Part shown: piece by piece, positions 25,158 through 32,897 of the stretch
How the letters are laid out: every line of letters starts with the position of its first letter
Position numbering within the stretch: the stretch's first letter is position 1
Origin: Pseudomonas sp. GL-B-19
GTDB taxonomy: Bacteria > Pseudomonadota > Gammaproteobacteria > Pseudomonadales > Pseudomonadaceae
Assembly: GCF_019956415.1 (NCBI RefSeq)
Contig: NZ_JAHBDK010000042.1
Location: forward strand, 186,001 to 250,000
Direction: 5' to 3'
DNA length: 64,000 nucleotides
Program-made: the position numbers and the translations under genes
Notes under the pieces: model-generated
Database searches by the model: none
What the model saw: the letters and a program-made list of their open reading frames with translations, nothing else
What the model was told of the DNA's origin: nothing

Positions 25158-26429
25158 TTACGCCTGGTGGCTAATCCGCCCATCCACCAAGGTGTAACGC
25201 ACCACACCCGGCAGGGTATGCCCAATAAACGGACAGTTCTCACCCTTGGACAGCCAGTTCTCACCGGCCACAGTCGAAGCCGCCGGGTCGAACAGCACGA
25301 TGTCCGCCGGCCCACCCACCGCCAGCTTGCCGGCCGGCAAACGCAGCGCCTCGGCAGGTCCTGCGCTCAAACGCGCCAGCAACGTCGGCAGATCCAGCAA
25401 ACCATCCTCCACCAGCGTCATCGCCAGCGGCAGCAGCAATTCAACGCTGCTGATGCCGGGTTCAGTGGCGCCGAAAGGTGCCAGTTTGGCATCCCGCTCG
25501 TGCGGTTGGTGATGGCTGGAGATGGCCGAGATCACCCCCGATTTCACCGCCGCACGCAGGCCGTCGCGGTCGGCGCGTGTGCGCAGCGGCGGCTGGACGT
25601 GGTAGAGGCTGCTGAAGTCGATCAAGGCTTCATCGGTCAGGATCAGCTGATACAACGCCACATCGGCGGTCACCGGCAGCCCACGGGCCTGGGCCTGAGC
25701 GATCAGGGCCACACCGCGAGCGCTGGTGAGTTGGCTGAAGTGCGCACGCACTCCGCTCTGCTCGACCAGCAGCAGGTCCCGGGCCAGGGCCACGGTTTCA
25801 GCGGTTTCCGGAATGCCCGGCAAGCCAAGGAAGCTGGCAGTCGGGCCTTCGTGGGCTAAACCACCTTCGGCCAGATCATGGTCCTGCGAGTTGAATATCA
25901 CCGTCAGGTCGAACGTCGCCGCGTATTCCAGCGCCCGGCACAGGGTGCGGGTGTTGCGGAAGCTCTCCAGGCCGTTGCCGAAGGCCACGCAGCCGGCATC
26001 GCGCAACGCGACCAGTTCAGCCAGCTGTTCGCCGTCCAGGCCTTTGCTCAGGGCGCCAATCGGGAACACTTTGGTGTTGCCGGCTTCGCGAGCACGGTCG
26101 AGGATCAGTTCGGCCACGGCCGAGGTGTCCAGCACCGGTTTGGTTTTCGGCGGGCAGCACAGGCTGGTGACGCCACCGGCTGCGGCGGCGCGGGTTTCAC
26201 TGATGATCGAGCCTTTGCGGCTGTAGCCCGGCTCGCGCAGGGCGACGTTCAGGTCAACCAGCCCAGGGGCGGCCACCAGACCTTGGGCGTCGAGGGTGTC
26301 GACGGCGACAAAACCGGCTGGAGCGGCGCCCAGGGCGACGATCTTGCAGGCTTCAATGTGGATGTCAGTCACTTTATCCAGCCCCGTGGCTGGATCAATC
26401 ACGCGGGCGCCGAGAATACTGAGCTTCAC
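25158..26429 (-). CDS. pyrC': Dihydroorotase-like protein PyrC' (catalytically inactive)
   Basis: A 423-residue amidohydrolase-fold protein. The metal-binding D-x-H-x-H-x-R motif of active dihydroorotases is replaced: the equivalent segment GLVDLNVALREPGYS has Asn and Ala where the two His should be. In pseudomonads such PyrC' proteins are structural partners needed to assemble aspartate carbamoyltransferase. It starts inside the last four bases of pyrB (ATGA), which fits an obligate complex. A separate active dihydroorotase should be encoded elsewhere. Confidence 0.92.
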   Translation of the reverse strand: MKLSILGARVIDPATGLDKVTDIHIEACKIVALGAAPAGFVAVDTLDAQGLVAAPGLVDLNVALREPGYSRKGSIISETRAAAAGGVTSLCCPPKTKPVLDTSAVAELILDRAREAGNTKVFPIGALSKGLDGEQLAELVALRDAGCVAFGNGLESFRNTRTLCRALEYAATFDLTVIFNSQDHDLAEGGLAHEGPTASFLGLPGIPETAETVALARDLLLVEQSGVRAHFSQLTSARGVALIAQAQARGLPVTADVALYQLILTDEALIDFSSLYHVQPPLRTRADRDGLRAAVKSGVISAISSHHQPHERDAKLAPFGATEPGISSVELLLPLAMTLVEDGLLDLPTLLARLSAGPAEALRLPAGKLAVGGPADIVLFDPAASTVAGENWLSKGENCPFIGHTLPGVVRYTLVDGRISHQA

Positions 26430-27445
26430 TGGGCGTTCTCCTGCTCGAATTGGCCTTGCTCGAATTGACGTTGCGCAGTCTGCCCGCTCATGGCCATGGA
26501 CAGCACGGCCATACGAATTGCAATACCGTAGGTGACCTGGTTGAGGATCACCGAGTGCGGACCGTCGGCCACCGCCGACTCAATTTCCACCCCGCGGTTG
26601 ATCGGCCCCGGGTGCATGACGATGCAATCCGGCTTGGCCCCGGCCAGGCGTGCGGTGGTCAGGCCGAACAGGCGGTAGAACTCGCCTTCGCTTGGCAGCA
26701 GGCCGCCGGTCATGCGCTCGCGTTGCAGGCGCAGCATGATCACCACGTCGACGTCTTTCAGGCCTTCGGTCATGTCGGTGTAAACCTTCACGCCGTATTG
26801 CTCGATGCCGATCGGCAGCAGGGTTTTCGGCGCGATCACGCGGATGTCCGGGCAACCGAGGGTTTTCAGTGCCAGCATGTTTGAGCGCGCCACCCGCGAG
26901 TGCAGGATGTCGCCGACGATGGCTACCGAGAGGTTTTCGAAACCGCCCTTGTGTCGACGGATGGTCAGCATGTCGAGCATGCCCTGCGTCGGGTGCGCGT
27001 GACGGCCGTCGCCGCCATTGATGATCGCTACTTGCGGGCACACATGCTCGGCGATGAAGTGCGCGGCACCGGAGTCACCGTGGCGCACGACAAACATGTC
27101 GGCGGCCATGGCTTCGAGGTTGCGAAGGGTGTCGAGCAGGGTTTCGCCCTTGCTGGCCGACGAGGTCGACACGTTCAGGGTGATCACGTCCGCCGACAAC
27201 CGCTGGGCCGCCAGTTCAAAGGTGGTGCGGGTGCGGGTGGAGTTTTCGAAGAACACATTGCACACGGTCTTGCCGCGCAGCAACGGGACTTTCTTCACCG
27301 CCCGGGCGCCGACTTCGAGGAACGAGTCGGCGGTGTCGAGGATTTCCGTCAACAGCTCGCGGCGCAAACCGTCGAGCGAGAGGAAGTGGCGCAGCTGGCC
27401 CTGATCATTGAGCTGCAGCGGGCGCTTGGTATCTAGAGGCGTCAT
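26426..27445 (-). CDS. pyrB: Aspartate carbamoyltransferase catalytic subunit
   Basis: A 339-residue enzyme that joins carbamoyl phosphate and aspartate in pyrimidine synthesis. The carbamoyl-phosphate loop ENSTRTRTTFELAA is intact, followed by DGRHAHPTQGMLD and the aspartate-side loop MLRLQRERM. The N-terminal extension of about 30 residues is typical of Pseudomonas ATCases and carries the nucleotide-effector site. No PyrI partner gene is present; PyrC' fills that structural role. Confidence 0.96.
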   Translation of the reverse strand: MTPLDTKRPLQLNDQGQLRHFLSLDGLRRELLTEILDTADSFLEVGARAVKKVPLLRGKTVCNVFFENSTRTRTTFELAAQRLSADVITLNVSTSSASKGETLLDTLRNLEAMAADMFVVRHGDSGAAHFIAEHVCPQVAIINGGDGRHAHPTQGMLDMLTIRRHKGGFENLSVAIVGDILHSRVARSNMLALKTLGCPDIRVIAPKTLLPIGIEQYGVKVYTDMTEGLKDVDVVIMLRLQRERMTGGLLPSEGEFYRLFGLTTARLAGAKPDCIVMHPGPINRGVEIESAVADGPHSVILNQVTYGIAIRMAVLSMAMSGQTAQRQFEQGQFEQENAQ

Positions 27446-27471
27446 CGCGAGGGGACTCTCAATAGGGCGGA

Positions 27472-27975
27472 TTAAAGGGCGAGGTCTTGCAATTCAAGCT
27501 TGAGCTCGGGGCCAGACAGTTTCACCCGCTCGTGGGCGGCCAGCGACAGCGTCGCGCCCACCACGTTCGGGCGGATCGGCAACTCGCTGGCGTCCAGGTC
27601 CAGCAGGCAGACCAGGGTTACGCTGGCCGGGCGGCCGTAGTCGAAGAGTTCGTTCAGGGCCGCGCGGATGGTCCGACCGCTCATGAGCACGTCGTCGATC
27701 AGTACCAGATGCTGGCCTTCGATTTCGAACGGTAGCGCAGACGGGCGAACCTGCGGGTGCAAGCCGCTCTGGCTGAAATCGTCGCGGTAGAAGGAAACAT
27801 CCAGGGTGCCGAGCGGCGAGTCGCTGCCCAGTTCCTTGAGCAAGGCCTGGGCGACCCAGACGCCGCCGGTACGAATACCGATATAACGCGGTTCGCTGAT
27901 GCCTCGTTTGGCCAGATGGGCGTCAAGCCGGATCGCCATCTGGCTGATCAGTTCGGCGGGATTGGGCAGGCTCAT
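27472..27975 (-). CDS. pyrR: Bifunctional pyr operon regulator / uracil phosphoribosyltransferase
   Basis: A 167-residue PRTase-fold protein. The PRPP-binding loop is VLIDDVLMSGRTIRAAL, and GIRTGGVWVA is the N-terminal flexible part. PyrR senses UMP/UTP and in many bacteria binds the pyr mRNA; in Pseudomonas it lies directly ahead of pyrB and is thought to regulate it. A hairpin lies 18 bases ahead of the start. Confidence 0.93.
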   Translation of the reverse strand: MSLPNPAELISQMAIRLDAHLAKRGISEPRYIGIRTGGVWVAQALLKELGSDSPLGTLDVSFYRDDFSQSGLHPQVRPSALPFEIEGQHLVLIDDVLMSGRTIRAALNELFDYGRPASVTLVCLLDLDASELPIRPNVVGATLSLAAHERVKLSGPELKLELQDLAL

Positions 27976-27992
27976 GATTGCTCCTTCTTGGG

Positions 27993-28025
27993 CCCGAGCC
28001 GATGCTGCTTGAGGGGTGGCTCGGG
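27993..28025 (-). promoter_or_regulatory. Hairpin in the pyrR leader
   Basis: Perfect 8-bp arms CCCGAGCC (28025-28018) and GGCTCGGG (28000-27993), 17-base loop, ending 18 bases before the pyrR ATG and directly ahead of its AAGGAG site. No T-run follows, so it is not a classical terminator. A second, weaker hairpin (AAGAG...CTCTT) lies just upstream at about 28038-28060. It could control pyrR translation or bind PyrR. Confidence 0.5.
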
Positions 28026-28073
28026 TTGTCGCTATAAAGAGTCGCTGGCAGCGGCTCTTGAGGATTCGTTGCT

Positions 28074-28511
28074 TCAGGACTCGAACAGTGCGGTGTTTTC
28101 GTCGAGCCAGCCTTGCAGCAGCAGGGCGGCGGCGATGGCGTCCACCGGGTTGTCGCGGTAACTGCCTTTTTGCCCGCCGCGATCACGTCGCTCGCCTTTG
28201 GCTTCAAACGTGGTCAGGCGTTCATCATGGGTATAGAAGGGCAGGTTGTAACGACCATTCAGGCGGCGGGCGAACTTTTCCGCGCGCAGGCACATGTCGC
28301 TCGGGGTGCCGTCCATGTTCAAGGGCAGGCCGACCACCACGGCGTCGGGTTTCCACTCTTTAATCAGGGCTTCGACCTGATTCCAGTCGGGAACGCCGTT
28401 CTGGGCCTTCAAGGTGCACAACTCGCGAGCCTGGCCGGTAATCACCTGGCCGACCGCGACGCCGATCTGTTTGGTGCCGTAGTCGAAACCCAAAATCAGG
28501 CGCAGGGCCAT
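28074..28511 (-). CDS. ruvX: Holliday junction resolvase-like protein RuvX (YqgF)
   Basis: A 145-residue RNase H-fold nuclease. Motifs LILGFDYGTKQIGVAVG with the first catalytic Asp, VVVGLPLNMDGT, and the last acidic site in DNPVDAIAAALLLQGWL. In E. coli the homologue is essential and acts in 16S rRNA 5'-end processing. Its start shares one base with the algH stop, so translation is coupled. Confidence 0.93.
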   Translation of the reverse strand: MALRLILGFDYGTKQIGVAVGQVITGQARELCTLKAQNGVPDWNQVEALIKEWKPDAVVVGLPLNMDGTPSDMCLRAEKFARRLNGRYNLPFYTHDERLTTFEAKGERRDRGGQKGSYRDNPVDAIAAALLLQGWLDENTALFES

Positions 28512-29083
28512 CAGGCGTGCCCCGCCTGGCTGGTGAGCAGGCTGAGGTTGACACCCAAATGCTTGGCCGCCGCTTCCAGGCGCAGCTCGCTGCTGGTGTT
28601 GAACAGGATGTCGGCGTCGAACGGGCAGGTCAGCCAGGCGTTCTGGGCCAGTTCGGCATCCAGCTGCCCGGCTTCCCAGCCCGCGTAGCCCAAGGCGATC
28701 AGGCTTTTCGCCGGACCCACGCCGTCGGCGATGGCGAACAGCACGTCCTGAGAAGTAGACAAGGACAGCTCGTCTTCCAGATCAGCGGTCGCCTGATAGC
28801 TCTGCCCTTTGGGGTGCAGGACAAAGCCGCGATCGGTCTGCACCGGACCGCCCATGAAAATCGGCACATGCTGGCACAGCGCTGGCGGCTCGATATCCGG
28901 GCGCAGTTGCTCAAGGATGTCGGCCAGACTCAGGTCTAGCGGGCGGTTGATCACCAGCCCCATGGCACCATTGGCCGTGTGCTCGACAATGTAGGTCAAG
29001 GTGTGCGCAAAGTTCGGGTCGGCCATGTGAGGCATGGCGATCAGGAATTGATGCTTGAGGTAGCTGGGGTCGACGTTTTTCAT
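28511..29083 (-). CDS. algH: UPF0301 protein AlgH (YqgE)
   Basis: A 190-residue YqgE/AlgH-fold protein. The typical N-terminus YLKHQFLIAMPHMADPNF and the central NGAMGLVINRP and GGPVQTDRGFVLH are present. It was named for an influence on alginate transcription in P. aeruginosa, but has no known enzymatic activity. The ATG at 29083 (MKNVDPSYL) was chosen because it gives the family length; the longer frame from 29119 adds 12 residues with no similarity I can recognise. Confidence 0.92.
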   Translation of the reverse strand: MKNVDPSYLKHQFLIAMPHMADPNFAHTLTYIVEHTANGAMGLVINRPLDLSLADILEQLRPDIEPPALCQHVPIFMGGPVQTDRGFVLHPKGQSYQATADLEDELSLSTSQDVLFAIADGVGPAKSLIALGYAGWEAGQLDAELAQNAWLTCPFDADILFNTSSELRLEAAAKHLGVNLSLLTSQAGHA

Positions 29084-29152
29084 GAGCGATAGTGTGGCGT
29101 TGGAGGGGCGAACTGACAAGCTGGGGAATGGATGTTTGCGTGAGATTGATCT

Positions 29153-29222
29153 CCTGTAGGAGCTGGCTTGCCAGCGAAAGCGCTGTCGAAAACGCCTTCG
29201 CTGGCAAGCCAGCTCCTACAGG
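29153..29222. repeat. REP pair (inverted)
   Basis: Arms 29153-29182 (CCTGTAGGAGCTGGCTTGCC and onward) and 29193-29222 form a near-perfect stem with a 10-base loop. It lies between tonB and algH, which run in the same direction. It shares the GCTGGCAAGCCAGCTCCTAC subclass with the pair at 56017. Confidence 0.92.
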
Positions 29223-29233
29223 TCATATACCAG

Positions 29234-30133
29234 TCAGTTGCTGGAGAGTCTGTCCCCGCGCGCAAACCTCCACGTGCGGATGATTTCCAGGCGGTCGATG
29301 TCCGAAAGATCGCCGGTAAATGGCGCAAACGGTGCCGCGAGCCTCACGATCCGCTGCGCCGCCTGGTCCAGCAGCGGTTGCCCGGACGACTCCAGCACCA
29401 GCACTTCATAGAGCGAGCCATCGCTGTTGATCGAAACCATTAACCGCAAATTGCCGTAAATCTGTTTGCGTCGGGCTTCGTCTGGGTAATTGAGGTTGCC
29501 GATGCGCTCGACCTTCTTGCGCCATTCGTCCTTATACCAGGCGCCTTTGTCGCGCATGGTCGACGCCGCGCTCAAGCGGTGGATGCGCGGGCGTTTGGCG
29601 TACAACTGTTGTTCGTTGGCCAGTTCCGCTTCGAGGCTGGCGATGTCGCTGGACAGCTGGGAACTGTCGAAAGTCGGTGCAGCCACCGCGGGTTTGGTTT
29701 GCGGTTTGACCTCTTCATTCTTCGCTGCGGCTTTTTTCGGCTTCGGCGCGACTGTGGTCACGGCAGCCTTGGGTGCGGCTTCCTGAACTTCAGGCTTGGC
29801 GGCGGGCGGTGGCGTGACTTTTTGCACCTTGTTGTCCTGGAAGGGCGCAACCTCGGTGGTCTTGGGAATGGCCATTTTATCCAGGGTGCCGCTACCCTGC
29901 TGATTTTCCTGGGCAAGGAAATCGGCTTTTTCGGGCTTCTTTTCGCTTTTGAAGGTGGCGAGGGTGATTTCCAGGGTTTTGCTGATTTGTTTGGGTTCGA
30001 CCATCGTAAAGCCGACGCCCAACAGCAACGCCAAGTGAATCAACGCCGCAAGAAACAGGGTAAAACCGAGGCGATCGGCCGGGCGCACGCCACGATGGGC
30101 GAGTTCAACGGGCAGATCGGACGGGAGGGTCAT
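29234..30133 (-). CDS. TonB family energy transducer
   Basis: A 299-residue TonB-like protein: one N-terminal membrane anchor (about residues 24-42), a long Pro/Ala/Lys-rich periplasmic spacer (about 60-160) and a C-terminal TonB domain with YPDEARRKQIYGNLRLMV and LLDQAAQRIVRL. It would couple the proton-motive force to outer-membrane transporters. The P. aeruginosa gene in this place (tonB3) is associated with twitching motility, which may link it to the neighbouring Pil-Chp cluster; that is inference. No exbB or exbD genes are adjacent. Confidence 0.88.
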   Translation of the reverse strand: MTLPSDLPVELAHRGVRPADRLGFTLFLAALIHLALLLGVGFTMVEPKQISKTLEITLATFKSEKKPEKADFLAQENQQGSGTLDKMAIPKTTEVAPFQDNKVQKVTPPPAAKPEVQEAAPKAAVTTVAPKPKKAAAKNEEVKPQTKPAVAAPTFDSSQLSSDIASLEAELANEQQLYAKRPRIHRLSAASTMRDKGAWYKDEWRKKVERIGNLNYPDEARRKQIYGNLRLMVSINSDGSLYEVLVLESSGQPLLDQAAQRIVRLAAPFAPFTGDLSDIDRLEIIRTWRFARGDRLSSN

Positions 30134-30210
30134 GACAAAAAAACCAACATCGCGTTTTTCACAGGCCGCGGATGATAACGCAATGTTGGTGATTTCCTGG
30201 CTGTTCTATA

Positions 30211-31164
30211 TCAACGAGCCTTGAGCTTCTGATCGATGGCATCCATCAGCAGGCCACCAATGTCGGTGCCAAAGGCATTGTCGATTTCGCGAATGCAGGT
30301 CGGGCTGGTGACGTTGATTTCGGTCAGGTGCTCGCCGATCACGTCCAGGCCCACAAACAACAGGCCTTTTTCGCGCAGGGTCGGGCCGACTTGCGCGGCG
30401 ATCCAGCGATCCTTGTCGGTTAACGGTCGCGCCTCTCCGCGACCACCGGCCGCGAGGTTGCCGCGGGTTTCACCGGCGGCTGGAATCCGCGCCAGACAGT
30501 AATCCACCGGCTCGCCGTCGATCATCAGGATGCGTTTGTCACCGTCGACGATGGCCGGCAGATAACCCTGGATCATGATTTGCTGCTTGCCATGCAGAGT
30601 CAGGGTTTCGAGGATCACCGACAGGTTTGGATGGCCGGCGGTGTGACGGAAAATCGAGGAGCCGCCCATGCCGTCCAGCGGCTTGAGAATCACATCGCCG
30701 TGATGATCGGCGAATTCGCGCAGCACGTCAGGGCGGCGGCTGACCACGGTCGGCGGCGTGCACTGCGGGAACAGCGTGGCGAACAGTTTTTCGTTGCAGT
30801 CACGCAGGCTCTGCGGCTTGTTGACCACCAGCACGCCAGCGCGTTCGGCTTGCTCCAGCAGGTAGGTGGAGTAAACGAATTCCATGTCGAACGGCGGATC
30901 CTTGCGCATCAGGATCACGTCCAGATCGCTCAGCAGCGCATCGCTCTCGGCGCCCAGTTCGAACCATTTTTCCGGGTTGGCGAACACTTGCAGCGGACGC
31001 ATCCGCGCGCGGGCCTGACCTTCGGCCTGGTACAAATCGCGCTGTTCCATGTAGAACAGTTCCCAGCCGCGCTTCTGCGCGGCCAGCAGCATGGCCAGCG
31101 AGCTATCCTTTTTATAGGAGATGCTGGCAATAGGATCCATGACAATCCCGACGCGAACGCTCAT
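30211..31164 (-). CDS. gshB: Glutathione synthetase
   Basis: A 317-residue ATP-grasp ligase for the second step of glutathione synthesis. The conserved parts are KKDSSLAMLLAAQKRGW, PPFDMEFVYSTYLLE, VVNKPQSLRDCNEKLF, DGMGGSSIFR and the end motif EINVTSPTCIRE. It is divergent from pilG, the same arrangement as in P. aeruginosa. Confidence 0.96.
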   Translation of the reverse strand: MSVRVGIVMDPIASISYKKDSSLAMLLAAQKRGWELFYMEQRDLYQAEGQARARMRPLQVFANPEKWFELGAESDALLSDLDVILMRKDPPFDMEFVYSTYLLEQAERAGVLVVNKPQSLRDCNEKLFATLFPQCTPPTVVSRRPDVLREFADHHGDVILKPLDGMGGSSIFRHTAGHPNLSVILETLTLHGKQQIMIQGYLPAIVDGDKRILMIDGEPVDYCLARIPAAGETRGNLAAGGRGEARPLTDKDRWIAAQVGPTLREKGLLFVGLDVIGEHLTEINVTSPTCIREIDNAFGTDIGGLLMDAIDQKLKAR

Positions 31165-31319
31165 GGGTTTTTCCTCGAAAATGGCTGGTCCGAATGGACA
31201 TGAAAAAGTGGCGTCAGAGTGGCGCTGAGTGTGTTCCCGGTCAAGGAAAAACCATCGCGCAAGCCGGCCGATAGATTGGTTTTTGAGACTGTGCTAAAAA
31301 GGCTGCCATGTCATGCTGG

Positions 31320-31336
31320 CCCTTGAGTATCAAGGG
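31320..31336. promoter_or_regulatory. Palindrome upstream of pilG
   Basis: A perfect inverted repeat CCCTTGA-GTA-TCAAGGG, 52 bases ahead of the pilG start in the gshB/pilG divergent region. A regulator site or a small leader hairpin are both possible. No T-run follows it. Confidence 0.4.
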
Positions 31337-31387
31337 TTTCAAGCGCAAACGGACAATTTGTTTCGCAAAGGCGACGGTAGAGCATTT

Positions 31388-31792
31388 ATGGATCAGCATT
31401 CCAGCGCCTTGAAGGTCATGGTGATCGACGATTCGAAGACGATTCGACGCACCGCCGAAACGCTGTTGAAGAATGTGGGTTGTGAAGTCATTACGGCCAT
31501 CGACGGTTTCGATGCGCTGGCCAAGATTGCCGATAATCATCCCGGCATTATCTTTGTCGACATCATGATGCCGCGTCTGGATGGCTATCAGACCTGCGCG
31601 TTGATCAAGAACAACAGTGCGTTCAAGTCCACGCCAGTGATTATGCTGTCGTCCAAGGACGGGTTGTTCGACAAGGCCAAGGGGCGCATCGTCGGCTCCG
31701 ACCAGTTTTTGACCAAGCCGTTCAGCAAGGAAGAACTGCTGAGCGCGATCCAGGCCCATGTTCCGGGCTTCGCCGCCGTTTTGCCGCAGTAG
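31388..31792 (+). CDS. pilG: Twitching motility response regulator PilG
   Basis: A 134-residue stand-alone CheY-like receiver with the acidic pair in MVIDDSKTIRR, phospho-acceptor Asp in FVDIMMPRLDGY, and the conserved Lys in FLTKPFSKEEL. In P. aeruginosa PilG acts on pilus extension through PilB and on cAMP signalling. The ATG at 31388 was chosen over one at 31313, which would add 25 residues of no similarity. First gene of the Pil-Chp cluster. Confidence 0.95.
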   Translation: MDQHSSALKVMVIDDSKTIRRTAETLLKNVGCEVITAIDGFDALAKIADNHPGIIFVDIMMPRLDGYQTCALIKNNSAFKSTPVIMLSSKDGLFDKAKGRIVGSDQFLTKPFSKEELLSAIQAHVPGFAAVLPQ

Positions 31793-31849
31793 GACAAGCA
31801 CAGTGACGCTCGGCCAGCGGGCCCGGCGTCGACAAGAATGGGGAAGACC

Positions 31850-32215
31850 ATGGCACGTATTCTGATCGTCGATGATTCGCCGACCGAAATGTACAAACTG
31901 ACCGGCATGCTGGAAAAGCACGGCCACGAAGTGTTGAAAGCCGAAAACGGTGCCGACGGCGTGGCCCTGGCCCGTCAGGAAAAACCCGACGCGGTGCTGA
32001 TGGACATCGTCATGCCCGGCCTCAACGGTTTTCAGGCGACCCGCCAGCTGACCAAAGACCCGGAAACCGGGCACATCCCGGTGATCATCATCACCACCAA
32101 GGATCAGGAAACCGACAAGGTCTGGGGCACCCGCCAGGGCGCCAAGGATTACCTGACCAAACCGGTCGATGAAGAGACCCTGATCAAAACCCTGAATAAC
32201 GTGTTGGCCGGTTGA
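31850..32215 (+). CDS. pilH: Twitching motility response regulator PilH
   Basis: A 121-residue receiver-only protein: acidic pair in ILIVDDSPTEM, phospho-acceptor in LMDIVMPGLNGF, Lys in YLTKPVDEETL. It is thought to promote retraction or act as a phosphate sink opposing PilG. ATG 31850 (MARILIVDD) was preferred to an in-frame ATG four codons earlier. Next gene pilI begins 10 bases downstream. Confidence 0.95.
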   Translation: MARILIVDDSPTEMYKLTGMLEKHGHEVLKAENGADGVALARQEKPDAVLMDIVMPGLNGFQATRQLTKDPETGHIPVIIITTKDQETDKVWGTRQGAKDYLTKPVDEETLIKTLNNVLAG

Positions 32216-32225
32216 TCGTCCGGCC

Positions 32226-32759
32226 ATGAGCGAGTCGCTGACGGCTTTCGAACTGCTGCTGCAGATCGACCAGCGTTGTCGTCTGCTGGCGGCGGATCTT
32301 CCATCGCAGCCGACCCGGCAGGACAGCTGGAGCGGCATCGGTTTTCGCTTGGGCGAGGATTGGTACGTCGCACCGATGGGCGAAGTCAGCGAAGTCCTGC
32401 ATGAACCGCGGTTTACCCAGTTGCCGGGCGTCAAACCCTGGGTCAAAGGGGTGGCCAACCTGCGTGGGCGATTGTTGCCAATCATGGATTTGTACGGTTT
32501 CTTTGGCCACGAAGTCTCCGCGGCGCGCAAGCAGCGGCGGGTGTTGGTGGTGGAACATGACGAGGTGTTTGCCGGGTTGCTGGTCGACGAAGTCTTTGGC
32601 TTGCAGCACTTTGCCCAGGACAGCCTGGAACCGGCAGATCAGTGGAGTGGGCCAATGTCGGCGTTCGTCAAAGGCCGATTCCAGCGTGAGCAGACCTGGC
32701 AAGTGTTCAGCCCGTTTGCGTTGGCGCAGTCGCAAAGCTTTATGCACGTCGCGATTTGA
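32226..32759 (+). CDS. pilI: CheW-like adaptor PilI
   Basis: A 177-residue CheW-domain protein that would couple the receptor PilJ to the kinase ChpA. CheW hallmarks are VAPMGEVSEVL, VKGVANLRGRLLPIMDLYGFFG and VLVDEVFGLQ-type segments (here LLVDEVFGLQHF). The unusually long N-terminus before the domain (about 35 residues) is typical of PilI. Followed by a REP pair and then pilJ. Confidence 0.93.
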   Translation: MSESLTAFELLLQIDQRCRLLAADLPSQPTRQDSWSGIGFRLGEDWYVAPMGEVSEVLHEPRFTQLPGVKPWVKGVANLRGRLLPIMDLYGFFGHEVSAARKQRRVLVVEHDEVFAGLLVDEVFGLQHFAQDSLEPADQWSGPMSAFVKGRFQREQTWQVFSPFALAQSQSFMHVAI

Positions 32760-32767
32760 CCCCGGCC

Positions 32768-32862
32768 CCTGTAGGAGCCGGGCTTGCCCGCGATGCAGAC
32801 GACGCGGTTTTGCAGGCACACCGCGTAATCGTTCATCGCGGGCAAGCCTTGCTCCTACAAGG
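32768..32862. repeat. REP pair (inverted) inside the pil-chp operon
   Basis: Arms 32768-32795 (CCTGTAGGAGCCGGGCTTGC and onward) and 32834-32862, with a 38-base loop. It lies between pilI and pilJ, both on the plus strand, so it interrupts an operon; it may adjust relative expression by partial termination or mRNA stabilisation. Confidence 0.9.
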
Positions 32863-32897
32863 GCGAGTAGTGAATTGGGTAGGACAGGCGAGGACCG

